From assembly GCA_018716305.1 (NCBI GenBank), contig DVKB01000029.1:1-51366 (forward strand): a DNA stretch of 51,366 nucleotides, read 5' to 3'. Positions 11,913 through 22,032 of the stretch are shown in pieces. This stretch comes from Candidatus Scatomonas merdigallinarum. Its GTDB lineage: Bacteria; Bacillota; Clostridia; Lachnospirales; Lachnospiraceae. The notes under the pieces were generated by a model. It ran no database searches. It was not told where the DNA came from and saw only the letters and a program-made list of their open reading frames with translations. The position numbers and the translations under genes are program-made. Position 1 is the first letter of the stretch. Each line of letters starts with the position of its first letter.

Positions 11913-11965
11913 AACATCTGAGACCGCAGTTTCTGTGGTCTTTTCTCTTCTCATGAGGAATTTAT

Positions 11966-12331
11966 ATGAAATATTCGGAGAGCTTGAAGAAAAACAGGGA
12001 TTTTCAGCTGGTCTACCGCGAGGGAACATCCTATGCCAACAGACATCTGGTTATGTATGTAAGGGAAAACCGGCTGGGCAGAAACCGGATCGGCATTTCG
12101 GTCAGCAAAAAAGTGGGAAACAGTGTGGTGCGCCATCATCTGACCCGTCTGATCCGGGAAGGGTACCGCCTGCAGGAAGAATTATTTCATATTGGCTATG
12201 ACATGGTGGTGATTGCCAGGGTAAATAGTAAGGACTGCGCGTACCATGAGATCGAGCGCGCAATTTACCATCTGGGAAAACTCCATGGGATTGTGGAAAG
12301 AAAGAATCAGGATGAAAACAGTATTGATTAA
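11966..12331 (+). CDS. rnpA: ribonuclease P protein component
   Basis: 121 aa basic protein that helps the RNase P RNA mature tRNA 5' ends. The RNR motif region is altered to [20 protein letters not shown], which keeps the family core (about residues 38-57). GAGGAA precedes the ATG. The 3' end overlaps yidD by 20 bases. Confidence 0.96.
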   Translation: MKYSESLKKNRDFQLVYREGTSYANRHLVMYVRENRLGRNRIGISVSKKVGNSVVRHHLTRLIREGYRLQEELFHIGYDMVVIARVNSKDCAYHEIERAIYHLGKLHGIVERKNQDENSID

Positions 12332-12521
12332 ATGGATTCGTTTTTATCAGAAGTATCTGTCGCCGTTAAAGAGAACAAGATGTCCTTATATTCCCACCTG
12401 TTCTCAGTATGGCCTGGAGGCCATCCAGAAGTACGGCGCCCTTAAGGGAGGTTTACTGGCAGCCTGGAGAATTCTGCGATGCAACCCCTTTTCCAAAGGC
12501 GGTTACGACCCGGTGCCGTAA
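12312..12521 (+). CDS. yidD: membrane protein insertion efficiency factor YidD
   Basis: 69 aa. Contains [11 protein letters not shown], the cysteine motif [15 protein letters not shown] and the C-terminal [13 protein letters not shown], all diagnostic. The start ATG at 12312 lies inside rnpA with AGGA just before it, so it is probably translationally coupled. It precedes yidC, with which it works in membrane insertion. Confidence 0.95.
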   Translation: MKTVLIKWIRFYQKYLSPLKRTRCPYIPTCSQYGLEAIQKYGALKGGLLAAWRILRCNPFSKGGYDPVP

Positions 12522-12554
12522 ACAGAAGAGTGTTTATCCAGGGAGGAAAACAAA

Positions 12555-13811
12555 TTGGAAATTTTACTTAGCGTATCGACTACGCCGGTGATCGGATGGA
12601 TCGCCCAGCTTCTGGGATGGATCATGAACGCCATCTACTGGGTGCTGGATGCCATCCACATTCCAAACGTCGGCCTTGCCATCATCTTTTATACCATCAT
12701 TACGTATCTGCTTCTGACTCCCCTCCAGATCAAGCAGCAGAAGATGTCCAAGATGATGAGCATCATTCAGCCTGAGATCCAGAAAATTCAGAAAAAATAT
12801 CAGGGAAAAAGAGATCAGGCTACTCAGATGAAAATTCAGGAAGAGACCATGGGACTGTACCAGAAATACGGCATCTCTCCCACGGGAAGCTGTCTTCCTC
12901 TGCTGATCCAGCTGCCGATCCTGTTCGGACTGTATCAGGTTATCTATCATATTCCCGGGTATATCAGCAAGGTCGCCAATATTTTCAGCGGTCTTGCCAA
13001 TGAGATTATAGGGATCAGCAATTCCCATGAGGTTCTCACAGCCTTTGCCGAGGCAAACAAGATCTCCGTTTCCTTCGGAGACAGTCTGACCCAGACAAAG
13101 GTTATTGATTTTCTGTATATGCTGAAGCCCAATCAGTGGGACAACCTGGCTCAGGTACAGCAGTTCGGCAGCCTGCAGCCTATGATTACGGATGTGGCGG
13201 GACAGAGCGAGAGAATCAACAGTTTTCTGGGAATCAATATTTCCCAGTCCCCCTGGGATGTAATCCAGAGCGGGATCGCGGCGGGCACCTGGCTTCTGGT
13301 GATCGCGGCTGTGCTGGTTCCGGTGCTGGCCTGGTTTACCCAGTGGCTCAACTATAAGCTGATGCCCCAGCAGTCCACCGCTGCCAATCCCAATGATTCC
13401 ATGGGAAGTTCTATGAAGATGATGAACACCATCATGCCTCTTTTTTCGGCGTTTATCTGTGTGACTCTGTCCATGGGTATCGCGATCTACTGGATCGCCG
13501 GCGCGGTGATCCGATGTATCCAGCAGGTGGTGATTAACCGGCGGATCATGAAGATGGACGGGGCGGAACTGATTCAGAAGAGCCAGGAGAAGCAGGAAAA
13601 GAAGCGGGCCAAAAAAGGTCTGCCTCAGAGCAAGATCACCAATCAGGCTCATGTAAATGTAAAGAATATTAAAAATTATAATAATAAGAACAGTGCTTCT
13701 GCCAATGAGGATTCTACGGGATATTACAACGACAACGCAAGGCCTGACAGCATTACGGCCAAGGCAAATATGGTACGGCAGTTTGATCTGAAAAACAGCA
13801 AAAAGAAGTAA
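12555..13811 (+). CDS. yidC: membrane insertase YidC/SpoIIIJ
   Basis: 418 aa. Inserts proteins into the cytoplasmic membrane with or without Sec. The hydrophobic segments fit five membrane spans: one near residue 20-50, then about 105-125, 225-250 and two near 285-330. YQKYGISPTGSCLPLLIQLPI is the family core (shown in part). The TTG start at 12555 has GGGAGG 8 bases upstream. The last 70 residues are basic and Asn-rich, as in RNA/ribosome-contacting tails. Short Gram-positive form without the large periplasmic domain. Confidence 0.96.
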   Translation: MEILLSVSTTPVIGWIAQLLGWIMNAIYWVLDAIHIPNVGLAIIFYTIITYLLLTPLQIKQQKMSKMMSIIQPEIQKIQKKYQGKRDQATQMKIQEETMGLYQKYGISPTGSCLPLLIQLPILFGLYQVIYHIPGYISKVANIFSGLANEIIGISNSHEVLTAFAEANKISVSFGDSLTQTKVIDFLYMLKPNQWDNLAQVQQFGSLQPMITDVAGQSERINSFLGINISQSPWDVIQSGIAAGTWLLVIAAVLVPVLAWFTQWLNYKLMPQQSTAANPNDSMGSSMKMMNTIMPLFSAFICVTLSMGIAIYWIAGAVIRCIQQVVINRRIMKMDGAELIQKSQEKQEKKRAKKGLPQSKITNQAHVNVKNIKNYNNKNSASANEDSTGYYNDNARPDSITAKANMVRQFDLKNSKKK

Positions 13812-13824
13812 GGGGGGAATGGAT

Positions 13825-14640
13825 ATGGAATTTGTAGAGGTATCCGCGAAAACAGTGGACGAGGCCATTACCAAAGCGTGCATCGAGCTGGAGGCCTCCA
13901 GCGACCGCCTGGAGATTCAGGTGATCAGCGAGGGAAGTTCCGGATTTCTGGGATTCGGAAGCAAACCCGCGGTGATTAAAGTGCGGAAAAAAGAAGAGCC
14001 GGCCTGGGATATGGAAGAGCCGGAAGAAATCAAAGCCCCCGTAAAAGAAAAACCGAAGCCTAAAGCTGAGATCCGGGAAAAGGCGAAACCGGAAAAAAGG
14101 AAGGAAACCTCCCGCAGAGAGCCCCGGAAGGAGCCTGCCGCCCCGGCGAAGGAGGCTCCCGTTCCAAAAACAGAGGAAGAAATCGTGATGATGAAGGCCT
14201 CTGCCCAGAGATTTCTGGACGGCGTGTTCCGGGCCATGGAACTTCCGGTGGACATTCATATGGAGTATAACCGGGAGTTTGGAAGTCTGGACATTGATTT
14301 TTCCGGAGAGGATATGGGAATTCTCATCGGAAAGAGAGGGCAGACCCTGGATTCTCTTCAGTACCTGGTGAGCCTGGTGGTAAACCGGGATCAGAAGGAT
14401 TACGTCAGAGTGAAGCTGGATACAGAGAATTACAGAAAACGGAGAAAAGAAACTCTGGAAAATCTGGCCAAGAATATTGCCTACAAGGTGAGAAGAAGCC
14501 GGAAACCTGTGTCTCTGGAGCCTATGAATCCCTATGAGAGAAGAATCATCCATTCCGCTCTTCAGAACAATAAGTATGTGGAAACCTACAGCGAGGGAAA
14601 TGAGCCCTACCGCCATGTAGTAGTCACACTGAAAAAATAA
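13825..14640 (+). CDS. jag: RNA-binding cell-elongation regulator Jag/EloR
   Basis: 271 aa. N-terminal Jag-N domain (MEFVEVSAKTVDEAI), a long Lys/Glu/Pro-rich linker (about 55-115), a KH domain with GILIGKRGQTLDSLQYL (about 165) and a C-terminal R3H domain with NPYERRIIHSAL. ATG at 13825 is preferred over the ATG at 13819, which sits one base from the GGGGGG ribosome site. It follows yidC by 13 bases as in most Firmicutes. Confidence 0.94.
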   Translation: MEFVEVSAKTVDEAITKACIELEASSDRLEIQVISEGSSGFLGFGSKPAVIKVRKKEEPAWDMEEPEEIKAPVKEKPKPKAEIREKAKPEKRKETSRREPRKEPAAPAKEAPVPKTEEEIVMMKASAQRFLDGVFRAMELPVDIHMEYNREFGSLDIDFSGEDMGILIGKRGQTLDSLQYLVSLVVNRDQKDYVRVKLDTENYRKRRKETLENLAKNIAYKVRRSRKPVSLEPMNPYERRIIHSALQNNKYVETYSEGNEPYRHVVVTLKK

Positions 14641-14650
14641 AGGCTGCAGA

Positions 14651-14697
14651 GGGCTGCCGCATTCTGAACTGGTCTGTTCTGTGCGGCGGCCCTTTTT
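14651..14697 (+). terminator. terminator after jag
   Basis: An 11-bp stem with one G-U pair (14651-14661 with 14682-14692), followed by TTTTT. It separates the rpmH-jag group from mnmE. Confidence 0.85.
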
Positions 14698-14714
14698 CCG
14701 TATAAGGAGTATAT

Positions 14715-16097
14715 ATGTCAGAAGTTTATGAAGATACCATCGCGGCGGTTTCCACCGCCATGGCTCCCGGAGGGATCGGCATCGTCCGCATCAGCGGAAG
14801 GGAAGCTTTTTCTGTGGGGGATCAGATCTACCGGGGAAAAAACGGAAAAAAACTGTCAGAGCAGAGGGCGAATACCGTCCATTACGGGTTTGTGGAAGAA
14901 AAGGGAGAGAGGATTGATGAAGTTCTGGCTGTGATCCTGAAAGGCCCCCATTCCTACACCGGGGAGGATACGGTGGAGATCGACTGCCACGGGGGAGTGC
15001 TGGCCATGAAGCGGATCCTGGAGGCGGCTTTTCGGGCGGGAGCCAGGCCGGCGCAGCCGGGGGAATTTACCAGGAGAGCCTTTCTTAACGGACGCATGGA
15101 TCTTTCCCAGGCGGAGGCGGTAATGGACCTGATTCAGGCAAAAAATGAGTACGCTCTGAAAAATTCTCTCCGCCAGCTCCAGGGGTCTGTTAGACAGGAA
15201 ATCCAAGAGATCCGGGAAAATATTCTCTATGAGATCGCCTATATTGAATCTGCCCTGGACGATCCGGAGCACATGAGCCTAGATGGATACAGGGAAAGGC
15301 TGGAGCACACGGTAAAGCAGCAGAAAAAGAGGATTGAGAAGCTCATCGCCGGTTCCGGTGAGGGGAAATTTCTTCAGGAAGGAATCAAGACGGTGATCCT
15401 GGGAAGGCCCAACGCTGGTAAATCTTCGCTGCTGAATCTTCTGGCCGGGGAAGAAAAGGCCATTGTCACGGAAATAGAGGGAACCACCAGAGATATAGTG
15501 GAGGAGCAGATCAATCTTCGGGGAATCACGCTGCGTCTTCTGGACACCGCCGGGATCCGGGAATCAGAGAGCCGGGTGGAACAGATCGGCATTGAGAGGG
15601 CCAAGGAGCAGGCAAAAGACGCGGATCTGATTCTCTACATGGTGGACAGCTCCATGCCGCTGGATGAAAATGATGAGAAAATCATGGAGCTGATCCGGGA
15701 AAAGCGGGCCATTGTGCTGCTGAATAAAAACGACCTGGAGAGAAAGGTTTCAGAGAAGGATCTGGAGGGCAGGGTGGAAGCTCCCATCGTTTCTGTGTCC
15801 GTCCGGGAGAACAGAGGAATAGAAGAGTTGGAAGATCAGATCCAGGAATTGTTTTTCCACGGAAAAATATCTTTTAATGATGAAATCTATATTACTAATC
15901 TCCGGCATAAACAGGCTCTGGAAGCCGCTGACAGCAGCCTGAAGCTGGTGGAACAGAGCATCGCGGACCAGATGCCGGAGGACTTTTATTCCATCGACCT
16001 TATGGACGCCTACGAATCTTTAGGAAAGATTCTGGGAGAATCTGTAGGGGAAGACCTCATCAATGAAATTTTTTCAAAGTTCTGTACAGGAAAGTAA
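14715..16097 (+). CDS. mnmE: tRNA modification GTPase MnmE
   Basis: 460 aa. Works with MnmG to install carboxymethylaminomethyl groups on wobble uridine 34. The N-terminal tetrahydrofolate-binding domain (1-120) is followed by a helical domain with the inserted G domain: Walker A GRPNAGKS (about 230), DTAGIRE (about 276) and NKND. The C-terminus ends FCTGK, the catalytic C-x-G-K. AAGGAG lies upstream of ATG. It is followed by mnmG after 23 bases. Confidence 0.97.
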   Translation: MSEVYEDTIAAVSTAMAPGGIGIVRISGREAFSVGDQIYRGKNGKKLSEQRANTVHYGFVEEKGERIDEVLAVILKGPHSYTGEDTVEIDCHGGVLAMKRILEAAFRAGARPAQPGEFTRRAFLNGRMDLSQAEAVMDLIQAKNEYALKNSLRQLQGSVRQEIQEIRENILYEIAYIESALDDPEHMSLDGYRERLEHTVKQQKKRIEKLIAGSGEGKFLQEGIKTVILGRPNAGKSSLLNLLAGEEKAIVTEIEGTTRDIVEEQINLRGITLRLLDTAGIRESESRVEQIGIERAKEQAKDADLILYMVDSSMPLDENDEKIMELIREKRAIVLLNKNDLERKVSEKDLEGRVEAPIVSVSVRENRGIEELEDQIQELFFHGKISFNDEIYITNLRHKQALEAADSSLKLVEQSIADQMPEDFYSIDLMDAYESLGKILGESVGEDLINEIFSKFCTGK

Positions 16098-16120
16098 GCC
16101 GTCCGGAGGGAGTGAGAAAA

Positions 16121-18022
16121 ATGCCAAATGTAGAACATCATATTGACGTAGCGGTGATCGGAGCGGGACACGCGGGCTGCGAAGCTGCCCTGGCGGCGGC
16201 CAGGCTGGGAATGGAAACCGTGATGTTTACGGTCAGCATCGACAGCATTGCCCTGATGCCCTGCAATCCCAACATCGGAGGAACCTCCAAAGGACACCTG
16301 GTCCGGGAGATCGACGCCCTGGGAGGGGAGATGGGAAAAAACATTGATAAAACCTTTATTCAGTCTAAGATGCTGAATCAGTCCAAGGGGCCGGCGGTGC
16401 ATTCCCTGAGAGCCCAGGCGGATAAAAGTGAATACAGCCGGTCCATGCGGAAGGTGCTGGAAAATACCGACCGCCTGACCATCCGCCAGACAGAGGTGAC
16501 AGAGATTCTGGTGGAGGAGGGAGCGCTGAAGGGAGTAAAAACTATATCCGGAGCGGTCTATTACTGCAAAGCCGCTGTCCTCTGCACCGGCGTATACCTG
16601 AACGCCCGCTGCATTTACGGGGAGGTAAGTACTTTTACAGGCCCAAGCGGACTCCAGGCCGCCACCCACCTGACGGATTCTCTGAAAGAAAACGGCATTG
16701 AAATGCTTCGGTTCAAGACGGGAACTCCCGCCAGAATCGACAGGAGATCCATTGATTTCAGCAAAATGGAGGAGCAGTTTGGCGACAAACGGGTAGTTCC
16801 CTTTTCTTTTTCCACGGATCCGGAATCCGTGCAGATTCCCCAGGTTTCCTGCTGGCTGACTTACACCAACGAGAGAACCCATGAGATTATCCGGGAAAAT
16901 CTGGACCGCTCTCCCCTGTTTTCCGGGAGAATTCAGGGGACAGGGCCCAGATATTGTCCTTCTATTGAGGATAAAGTGGTAAAATTCGCGGATAAAAACC
17001 GGCATCAGGTATTTCTGGAGCCGGAAGGGCTGTATACCAACGAGATGTACGTGGGGGGCATGTCCAGTTCTCTGCCGGAAGATGTGCAGGAAGCTATGTA
17101 CCATTCCGTGGCGGGATTGGAGCACGCCAAAATTGTGAGAAATGCTTACGCCATTGAATACGACTGCATCAATCCTGTGCAGCTGAAAGCTTCCCTGGAA
17201 TTTAAGAAGATCCGGGGACTGTTTTCCGGAGGACAGTTTAACGGCAGTTCCGGCTATGAGGAGGCGGCGGCTCAGGGACTCATAGCAGGCATCAACGCCT
17301 GCATGGAAATTCAGGGCAGAGAACCTCTGATCCTGGACCGGTCGGAAGCCTACATCGGCGTCCTCATCGACGACCTGGTGACCAAGGAAACCCATGAGCC
17401 TTACCGTATGATGACCAGCCGGGCGGAATACCGCCTGCTGCTGAGGCAGGACAACGCGGATCTGCGCCTCCGGAAATACGGATATCAGGTAGGGCTGGTC
17501 TCTGAGGAGGAATACCAGGCGGTTCTGGAAAAAGAGCGGCAGATCACGGAAGAAATCCGCCGCCTGTCTCAAACCTTTGTGGGCATGAGCTCCCGGGTGC
17601 AAAAGGTGCTGGAGGAGCAGGGATCCGCGCCTTTAAGCAGCGGCTGCTCCCTGGCGGAGCTGATCCGCCGTCCGGAACTGGACTACGAGAAGATCAGGGA
17701 GCTGGATCCGGACCGCCCGGATCTGCCCTTCCGTGTGCGGGAGCAGGTAAATATTCATATGAAATATGAGGGATACATCCGGCGGCAGATGAAGCAGGTG
17801 GAGCAGTTTAAAAAAATGGAGGGAAAAAAGATCCCGGAGGATCTGAATTATGAAGAGGTGGGAAGTCTGCGGATCGAGGCCAGACAGAAGCTGGAAACCT
17901 ACCGTCCCGCCAATATCGGCCAGGCCTCCCGGATCTCGGGAGTTTCCCCGGCGGATATTTCCGTGCTCCTGGTATACCTGGAAGCACACCGCCGGACAGA
18001 AAAAACAGCAGAGGAGGAGTAA
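16121..18022 (+). CDS. mnmG: tRNA uridine 5-carboxymethylaminomethyl modification enzyme MnmG
   Basis: 633 aa FAD enzyme, partner of MnmE. The N-terminal dinucleotide fold is [21 protein letters not shown]. Other family motifs are [22 protein letters not shown], seen in parts around residue 50, and [22 protein letters not shown] at 16121 is preferred, 10 bases from GGAGGG; the GTG at 16112 is too near that site. Confidence 0.97.
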   Translation: MPNVEHHIDVAVIGAGHAGCEAALAAARLGMETVMFTVSIDSIALMPCNPNIGGTSKGHLVREIDALGGEMGKNIDKTFIQSKMLNQSKGPAVHSLRAQADKSEYSRSMRKVLENTDRLTIRQTEVTEILVEEGALKGVKTISGAVYYCKAAVLCTGVYLNARCIYGEVSTFTGPSGLQAATHLTDSLKENGIEMLRFKTGTPARIDRRSIDFSKMEEQFGDKRVVPFSFSTDPESVQIPQVSCWLTYTNERTHEIIRENLDRSPLFSGRIQGTGPRYCPSIEDKVVKFADKNRHQVFLEPEGLYTNEMYVGGMSSSLPEDVQEAMYHSVAGLEHAKIVRNAYAIEYDCINPVQLKASLEFKKIRGLFSGGQFNGSSGYEEAAAQGLIAGINACMEIQGREPLILDRSEAYIGVLIDDLVTKETHEPYRMMTSRAEYRLLLRQDNADLRLRKYGYQVGLVSEEEYQAVLEKERQITEEIRRLSQTFVGMSSRVQKVLEEQGSAPLSSGCSLAELIRRPELDYEKIRELDPDRPDLPFRVREQVNIHMKYEGYIRRQMKQVEQFKKMEGKKIPEDLNYEEVGSLRIEARQKLETYRPANIGQASRISGVSPADISVLLVYLEAHRRTEKTAEEE

Positions 18023-18028
18023 GCCGCC

Positions 18029-18766
18029 ATGGAAGAAAAAAACATCTACGACTGGACCGGTTTTGAGCAGGGTCTGGAAGAGCTGGGCATTTCCTTAAAT
18101 GCGACCCAGCGTCAGCAGTTCCAGGACTACTATGAACTGCTGACAGAGTGGAACTCCTTTATGAATCTCACCGCTATCACTGAATTTTCCCAGGTGGTGG
18201 CCAAGCATTTTCTGGACAGCCTGTCCCTGGTCAGGGCGGTGAAGGCGGAAACTCTCAGGGGAACACTCATAGATGTGGGAACCGGGGCAGGATTTCCGGG
18301 AATTCCCCTGAAGATCACCTTTCCGGAACTGGACATATGTCTTCTGGATTCTCTAGGTAAACGAGTAAAATTTCTGCAGGCAGCCATAGACAAGCTGGGA
18401 CTTGAAAAAATCAAGGCGGTTCACGGAAGAGCGGAAGATTACGGGAAACATCCGGATTACCGGGAAGCTTTCGATTTCTGTGTCTCCAGAGCGGTGGCAA
18501 ACCTGAATCTTCTGGGAGAATACTGCCTTCCCTTTGTGAAAACCGGAGGACGGTTCATTTCCTATAAATCCGGAAATGTAAAAGAAGAATTGAAAGGAGC
18601 GGAACAGGCCTTAAAGCTTTTGGGAGGAAAACCGGAAGAGACACAATTTTTTACCCTTTCCGGCACGGATATGGAGCGGTCTCTGGTATGTATCAAAAAA
18701 ATAAAGCCCACGCCGAAAAAATATCCCAGAAAAGCCGGAATTCCCGCCAGGGAACCCCTGGTATAA
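18029..18766 (+). CDS. rsmG: 16S rRNA (guanine527-N7)-methyltransferase RsmG
   Basis: 245 aa SAM-dependent methyltransferase. Motif I is IDVGTGAGFPGIPLKI (about residue 75). The start region contains LLTEWNSFMNLTAI and the later part has SRAVANLNLLGEYCLP. GAGGAGGAG lies at the end of mnmG, 8 bases from the ATG. Same order (mnmE-mnmG-rsmG) as in many Firmicutes. Confidence 0.96.
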   Translation: MEEKNIYDWTGFEQGLEELGISLNATQRQQFQDYYELLTEWNSFMNLTAITEFSQVVAKHFLDSLSLVRAVKAETLRGTLIDVGTGAGFPGIPLKITFPELDICLLDSLGKRVKFLQAAIDKLGLEKIKAVHGRAEDYGKHPDYREAFDFCVSRAVANLNLLGEYCLPFVKTGGRFISYKSGNVKEELKGAEQALKLLGGKPEETQFFTLSGTDMERSLVCIKKIKPTPKKYPRKAGIPAREPLV

Positions 18767-18871
18767 AGTTTCCTAAAATATTTGGGAACCTCAATGCGTC
18801 TCCAGCCTGTATAATTGTTTTAAATGAACGCTTTGCCGCAGACTGCGGCGAAAAAAACAGAGGGAGGCACA

Positions 18872-19897
18872 ATGAAGAAAAAAATTTTAGCGGCGGCGAC
18901 AGCGGCCGGAATGATGCTGGCAGCAACAGGATGCGGTTCCGCCTGGTCATTATACCGGGAAAGAGTAAGCGAACGGCAGGAAGAACAGAGCAGCCGGGAA
19001 GATTTTTCGGAAGAAAATGGCAGCTGGGATTTTTCGGAAGAAAGTGACAGCCGGGATTTTCCGGAAGAAAGTGACAGCTGGGATTTTCCGGAAGAAAATG
19101 ACAGCGCAGATTCCCTGGAAGAAAATGACAGTTTTGATTTCCAGAAAACACAGGAAACGCAGGAAAGCTTCTCAGGACCCATTTCCAGTCTCAGGGAAGC
19201 TGTATTTCCGGGAGGCGAGGCCCCGGTATTTTATGTAGAGGAAGGAAACTATACGCAGCCTGTTCCTATTTTGGATTATTGGTTTTTTGACGGGGAGGCT
19301 GTTATAAACAGCATGAATATTACAGGAAACGAAAAAGTCAAAGATTCCAATCAAGATGGAAAAACAGATCAGATCACCTGCATGGACGGAAACACCGGAT
19401 GGGGAAAAGTGGATTACAATGGGGACGGTGTTTTTGATTATATGATTGTTATGGAGGCAAATGATTCAGAAATCGTTGATTTTCAGATGGAATGGAGAGA
19501 CTGCGATTACAGCGGCTCCATGGATGAAATAAAGATCAAAGTCAGCAACAGAGAGGATCTGAGAAGGAATGAGTTCAGCGCGGAATATTTATACGCGGAT
19601 TACCAGGTTCTTGATTTTGATACCGGGGAAGCGGATTATACCAATAGAAACCGGGTGCAGATCGTTCAGATGGTGTCCACGCCCAGCGAAAGTTCTCTTC
19701 AGGAGCAGCAGCTGTTCCGGGATATGGATGGAGATGGATTTGTAGATTGGATGCAAATACGCAGATTTTACGATACAGATGATGACGGGGTAAAGGAAAG
19801 TATGCGGATTCTGAACGACCGGGATATGGACGGGATTTTTGAAGATGAATACAGCTATGACGGCACAATCTTTGACAACAGCCTAATCTTTAGTTAG
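18872..19897 (+). CDS. secreted lipoprotein with acidic tandem repeats and Ca-binding-like loops
   Basis: 341 aa, family not recognised. A lipoprotein signal ends at the lipobox LAATGC (Cys21). Residues about 51-95 are tandem 9-residue units of the form S-x-D-F-x-E-E-x-D, encoded by near-identical 27-base repeats (19022 to about 19138). The rest holds DxDxDG-like loops (DSNQDGKTD, DYNGDGVFD, DMDGDGFVD, DTDDDGVKE, DRDMDGIFE), which resemble calcium-binding EF-hand or thrombospondin-3 loops. GGGAGG precedes ATG at 18872. A terminator follows at once. It is probably anchored outside the cell on a flexible acidic stalk; its function is unknown. Confidence 0.85.
   Translation: MKKKILAAATAAGMMLAATGCGSAWSLYRERVSERQEEQSSREDFSEENGSWDFSEESDSRDFPEESDSWDFPEENDSADSLEENDSFDFQKTQETQESFSGPISSLREAVFPGGEAPVFYVEEGNYTQPVPILDYWFFDGEAVINSMNITGNEKVKDSNQDGKTDQITCMDGNTGWGKVDYNGDGVFDYMIVMEANDSEIVDFQMEWRDCDYSGSMDEIKIKVSNREDLRRNEFSAEYLYADYQVLDFDTGEADYTNRNRVQIVQMVSTPSESSLQEQQLFRDMDGDGFVDWMQIRRFYDTDDDGVKESMRILNDRDMDGIFEDEYSYDGTIFDNSLIFS
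19022..19138 (+). repeat. 27-bp in-frame tandem repeats
   Basis: About four and a half copies of a 27-base unit beginning AGCTGGGATTTTCCGGAAGA, varying by a few bases per copy and encoding S-x-D-F-x-E-E-x-D. The first copies are closest to each other. Copy number is likely to vary between strains by slippage. Confidence 0.85.
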
Positions 19898-19908
19898 AAG
19901 AAAAGAGA

Positions 19909-19949
19909 AAAGAGACAATCTCACTTTCTTTGAGAGATTGTCTCTTTTT
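19909..19949 (+). terminator. terminator after lipoprotein gene
   Basis: A stem of about 14 bp around GAGACAATCTC (arm 19909-19922) and GAGATTGTCTC (arm 19934-19948), followed by TTTTTTT. The stem sequence is nearly the same as that of the ferredoxin/fumarase terminator. Confidence 0.9.
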
Positions 19950-20132
19950 TTAATGAAAACAGAATGAAGAAGAACAGGCCCCGCATAAGTATAGTGCAGA
20001 GATACGGATATTTCCAGATTTTCACATTTTCTTCAAAAAGAAAACAGATAATACACATAATTTGGACGTAAACTTTTGAATAGTGATGTCCGCGGCATCC
20101 AGGGGGGAAGAAAGAAAAAGGAGGAGACACTT

Positions 20133-21173
20133 TTGATTGAAGTAAGGAATCTGGTAAAGCGGTACGGGGACAATGTGGCCGTAGATCATCTGAACTTTAC
20201 GGTGCAGGAAGGGAGGATCACAGGGTTTCTGGGCCCCAACGGAGCGGGAAAATCTACCACTATGAATATGATTACCGGATATCTTGCCCCCAACGAGGGA
20301 ACGGTGGTCATCGACGGCCACGATATTATGGAGGAGCCGGAGGAGGCAAAACGTTGCATCGGGTATCTTCCGGAACTTCCGCCCCTGTATCCGGAAATGA
20401 CGGTGCGGGAATATCTGGATTTTGTGTCCGAGCTGAAAAGTATTCCAAAGTCACACAGAGAGGAGGAGGTGGACAGAGTTCTGGAGGAAGCGCGGATCGC
20501 GGATATGGAGCGCCGGCTGATCCGAAATCTGTCCAAAGGCTACTGTCAGAGAGTGGGACTGGCACAGGCCATTCTCGGAAACCCTAAAATTCTGATTCTG
20601 GACGAACCTACTGTGGGACTGGATCCCAAGCAGATCATTGAAATCCGGGAACTGATGAAAAATCTCGGAAAGAAACATACGGTGCTTTTGAGTTCCCATA
20701 TACTCACAGAGGTCAGCGCTGTCTGCGATTATGTCATGATTCTCAGCCATGGAAAAATGGCGGCCAGCGATACCCCGGAGAATCTCAGCCGCCTGACCCA
20801 GGGATCCAATATTCTGGATCTGACGGTAAAAGGAGCCATGGGAACCATTGTCTCCGCTGTGGGAATGCTGCAGGAGATCCAGGATGTTCAATATCAGATG
20901 TCAGAGGAAAAGGACTGTGTGGACGTGAAAATAAAAACGAATCCGGAAGCGGATATCCGGGAAGCGGTATTTTATAAGATGTCTGAACTGAAATGTCCTA
21001 TTCTGAAAATGCAGTATTCCTCGCTGTCCCTGGAAGATGTATTTCTGGAACTTACCCAGGATGAAATGGAGGACGAAATCCCGCGGGAGGAGCTGGTTTC
21101 AGAGGAAAATGAGAGTATTCCGGAAAAATGGGAAGAGGAGAAAGGAGAAGAGGACCATGAAAGCGATATTTAA
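20133..21173 (+). CDS. ABC transporter ATP-binding protein (GldA-type)
   Basis: 346 aa. Walker A GPNGAGKST (about 37), signature LSKGYCQRVGLA, Walker B ILILDEPTVGLD, then an acidic C-terminal tail. The TTG start at 20133 lies 7 bases from AAGGAGGAGA; an upstream in-frame TTG at 20076 has no ribosome site. First of four overlapping or closely spaced genes that match the GldA-GldF-GldG-DUF4340 arrangement. A weak promoter (TTCAAA at 20032, CATAAT at 20056, 18-base spacer) may precede it. Confidence 0.92.
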   Translation: MIEVRNLVKRYGDNVAVDHLNFTVQEGRITGFLGPNGAGKSTTMNMITGYLAPNEGTVVIDGHDIMEEPEEAKRCIGYLPELPPLYPEMTVREYLDFVSELKSIPKSHREEEVDRVLEEARIADMERRLIRNLSKGYCQRVGLAQAILGNPKILILDEPTVGLDPKQIIEIRELMKNLGKKHTVLLSSHILTEVSAVCDYVMILSHGKMAASDTPENLSRLTQGSNILDLTVKGAMGTIVSAVGMLQEIQDVQYQMSEEKDCVDVKIKTNPEADIREAVFYKMSELKCPILKMQYSSLSLEDVFLELTQDEMEDEIPREELVSEENESIPEKWEEEKGEEDHESDI

Positions 21174-22020
21174 AAAGGAATTCCGGGTTTATATGACCTC
21201 CATGCTGGGATTTGTGTTTATCTTTTTTATTCTCCTGGTATGCGGGATTTATTATACCTTCTACAATATTTCCTATTCTTATCCGGAACTGGGTCCTGCC
21301 ATGAGCAGCGCGTCCATCGTCCTTCTGATCGCGGCCCCGATCCTGAGTATGTCCACCCTGGCGGAAGAACGAAAAAAGAAAACCGATCAGCTGCTTCTCA
21401 CCTCGCCGGTTCGTGTAAAAGATATAATCCTCGGAAAATATTTTGCTCTGGAGTCGGTTTTTTTGATTTCCATGCTGGTGGTATGCTCCTATCCGCTGAT
21501 TCTGTCCCGGTTCGGAACCATTAATTTTGTTTCCAATTATACGGCGGTGGCCGGATTTTTCCTTCTGGGAAGCGCGGAACTGGCTATCGGCGTCTTTGCC
21601 TCTTCTCTCGCGGAAAATCAGATCATTGCGGCGGTTATCTGCTTTGCCCTGCTGTTTGTATCCAATATGGTGCGGAATCTGTCCAATTTAATCTCTGACA
21701 CGGCATCCACTTCCTTTTTTATTCTGTTTCTTGTGATTCTGATTCTGGCTTTCTGGCTGTATTCCATGATCCGCAGCGCTCTGGCGGCAGGGCTGGCTGC
21801 TTTGGCCGCGGAAGCGGTTCTGGTGGTTTTATATCTGGTAAAATCTTCCATTTTTGAAGGAGCTGTGCAGAAAATTCTGGACGCCTTTGATCTCAGCAGC
21901 CATACGGATAATTTTATCAATGGAATCTTTGATGTAAAAGGAGTCATATATTTTCTGTCCGTCATTGTAATCTTTCTGTTTTTATCTGTGCAGAAGGTTG
22001 AAAAACGGCGCTGGATCTAG
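21157..22020 (+). CDS. ABC-2 type permease (GldF-like)
   Basis: 287 aa integral membrane protein with six hydrophobic segments, of the ABC-2 family. It starts MKAIFKKEFRVYMTS and contains EERKKKTDQLLLTSPV, the conserved first cytoplasmic loop. The start at 21157 overlaps the end of the ATPase gene by 17 bases and has GGAGAAGAGG upstream. The substrate is unknown. Confidence 0.92.
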   Translation: MKAIFKKEFRVYMTSMLGFVFIFFILLVCGIYYTFYNISYSYPELGPAMSSASIVLLIAAPILSMSTLAEERKKKTDQLLLTSPVRVKDIILGKYFALESVFLISMLVVCSYPLILSRFGTINFVSNYTAVAGFFLLGSAELAIGVFASSLAENQIIAAVICFALLFVSNMVRNLSNLISDTASTSFFILFLVILILAFWLYSMIRSALAAGLAALAAEAVLVVLYLVKSSIFEGAVQKILDAFDLSSHTDNFINGIFDVKGVIYFLSVIVIFLFLSVQKVEKRRWI

Positions 22021-22032
22021 GAGGTAAGAAGG

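Noticed and set aside
12564-13883. 439-codon minus-strand open frame opposite yidC
   Set aside because: Antisense shadow; yidC has all family motifs and a good ribosome site on the plus strand.
16010-17602. 530-codon open frame on the minus strand opposite mnmG
   Set aside because: Shadow of mnmG in a GC-rich region; no start signals and no recognisable protein.
19022-19138. CRISPR-like periodicity
   Set aside because: The 27-bp repeats are contiguous, without spacers, and in frame inside a coding sequence.
18693-19151. Minus-strand open frame with repeated CHFLPEN-like units
   Set aside because: The repeats only mirror the 27-bp tandem repeats of the lipoprotein gene, and there is no ribosome site.
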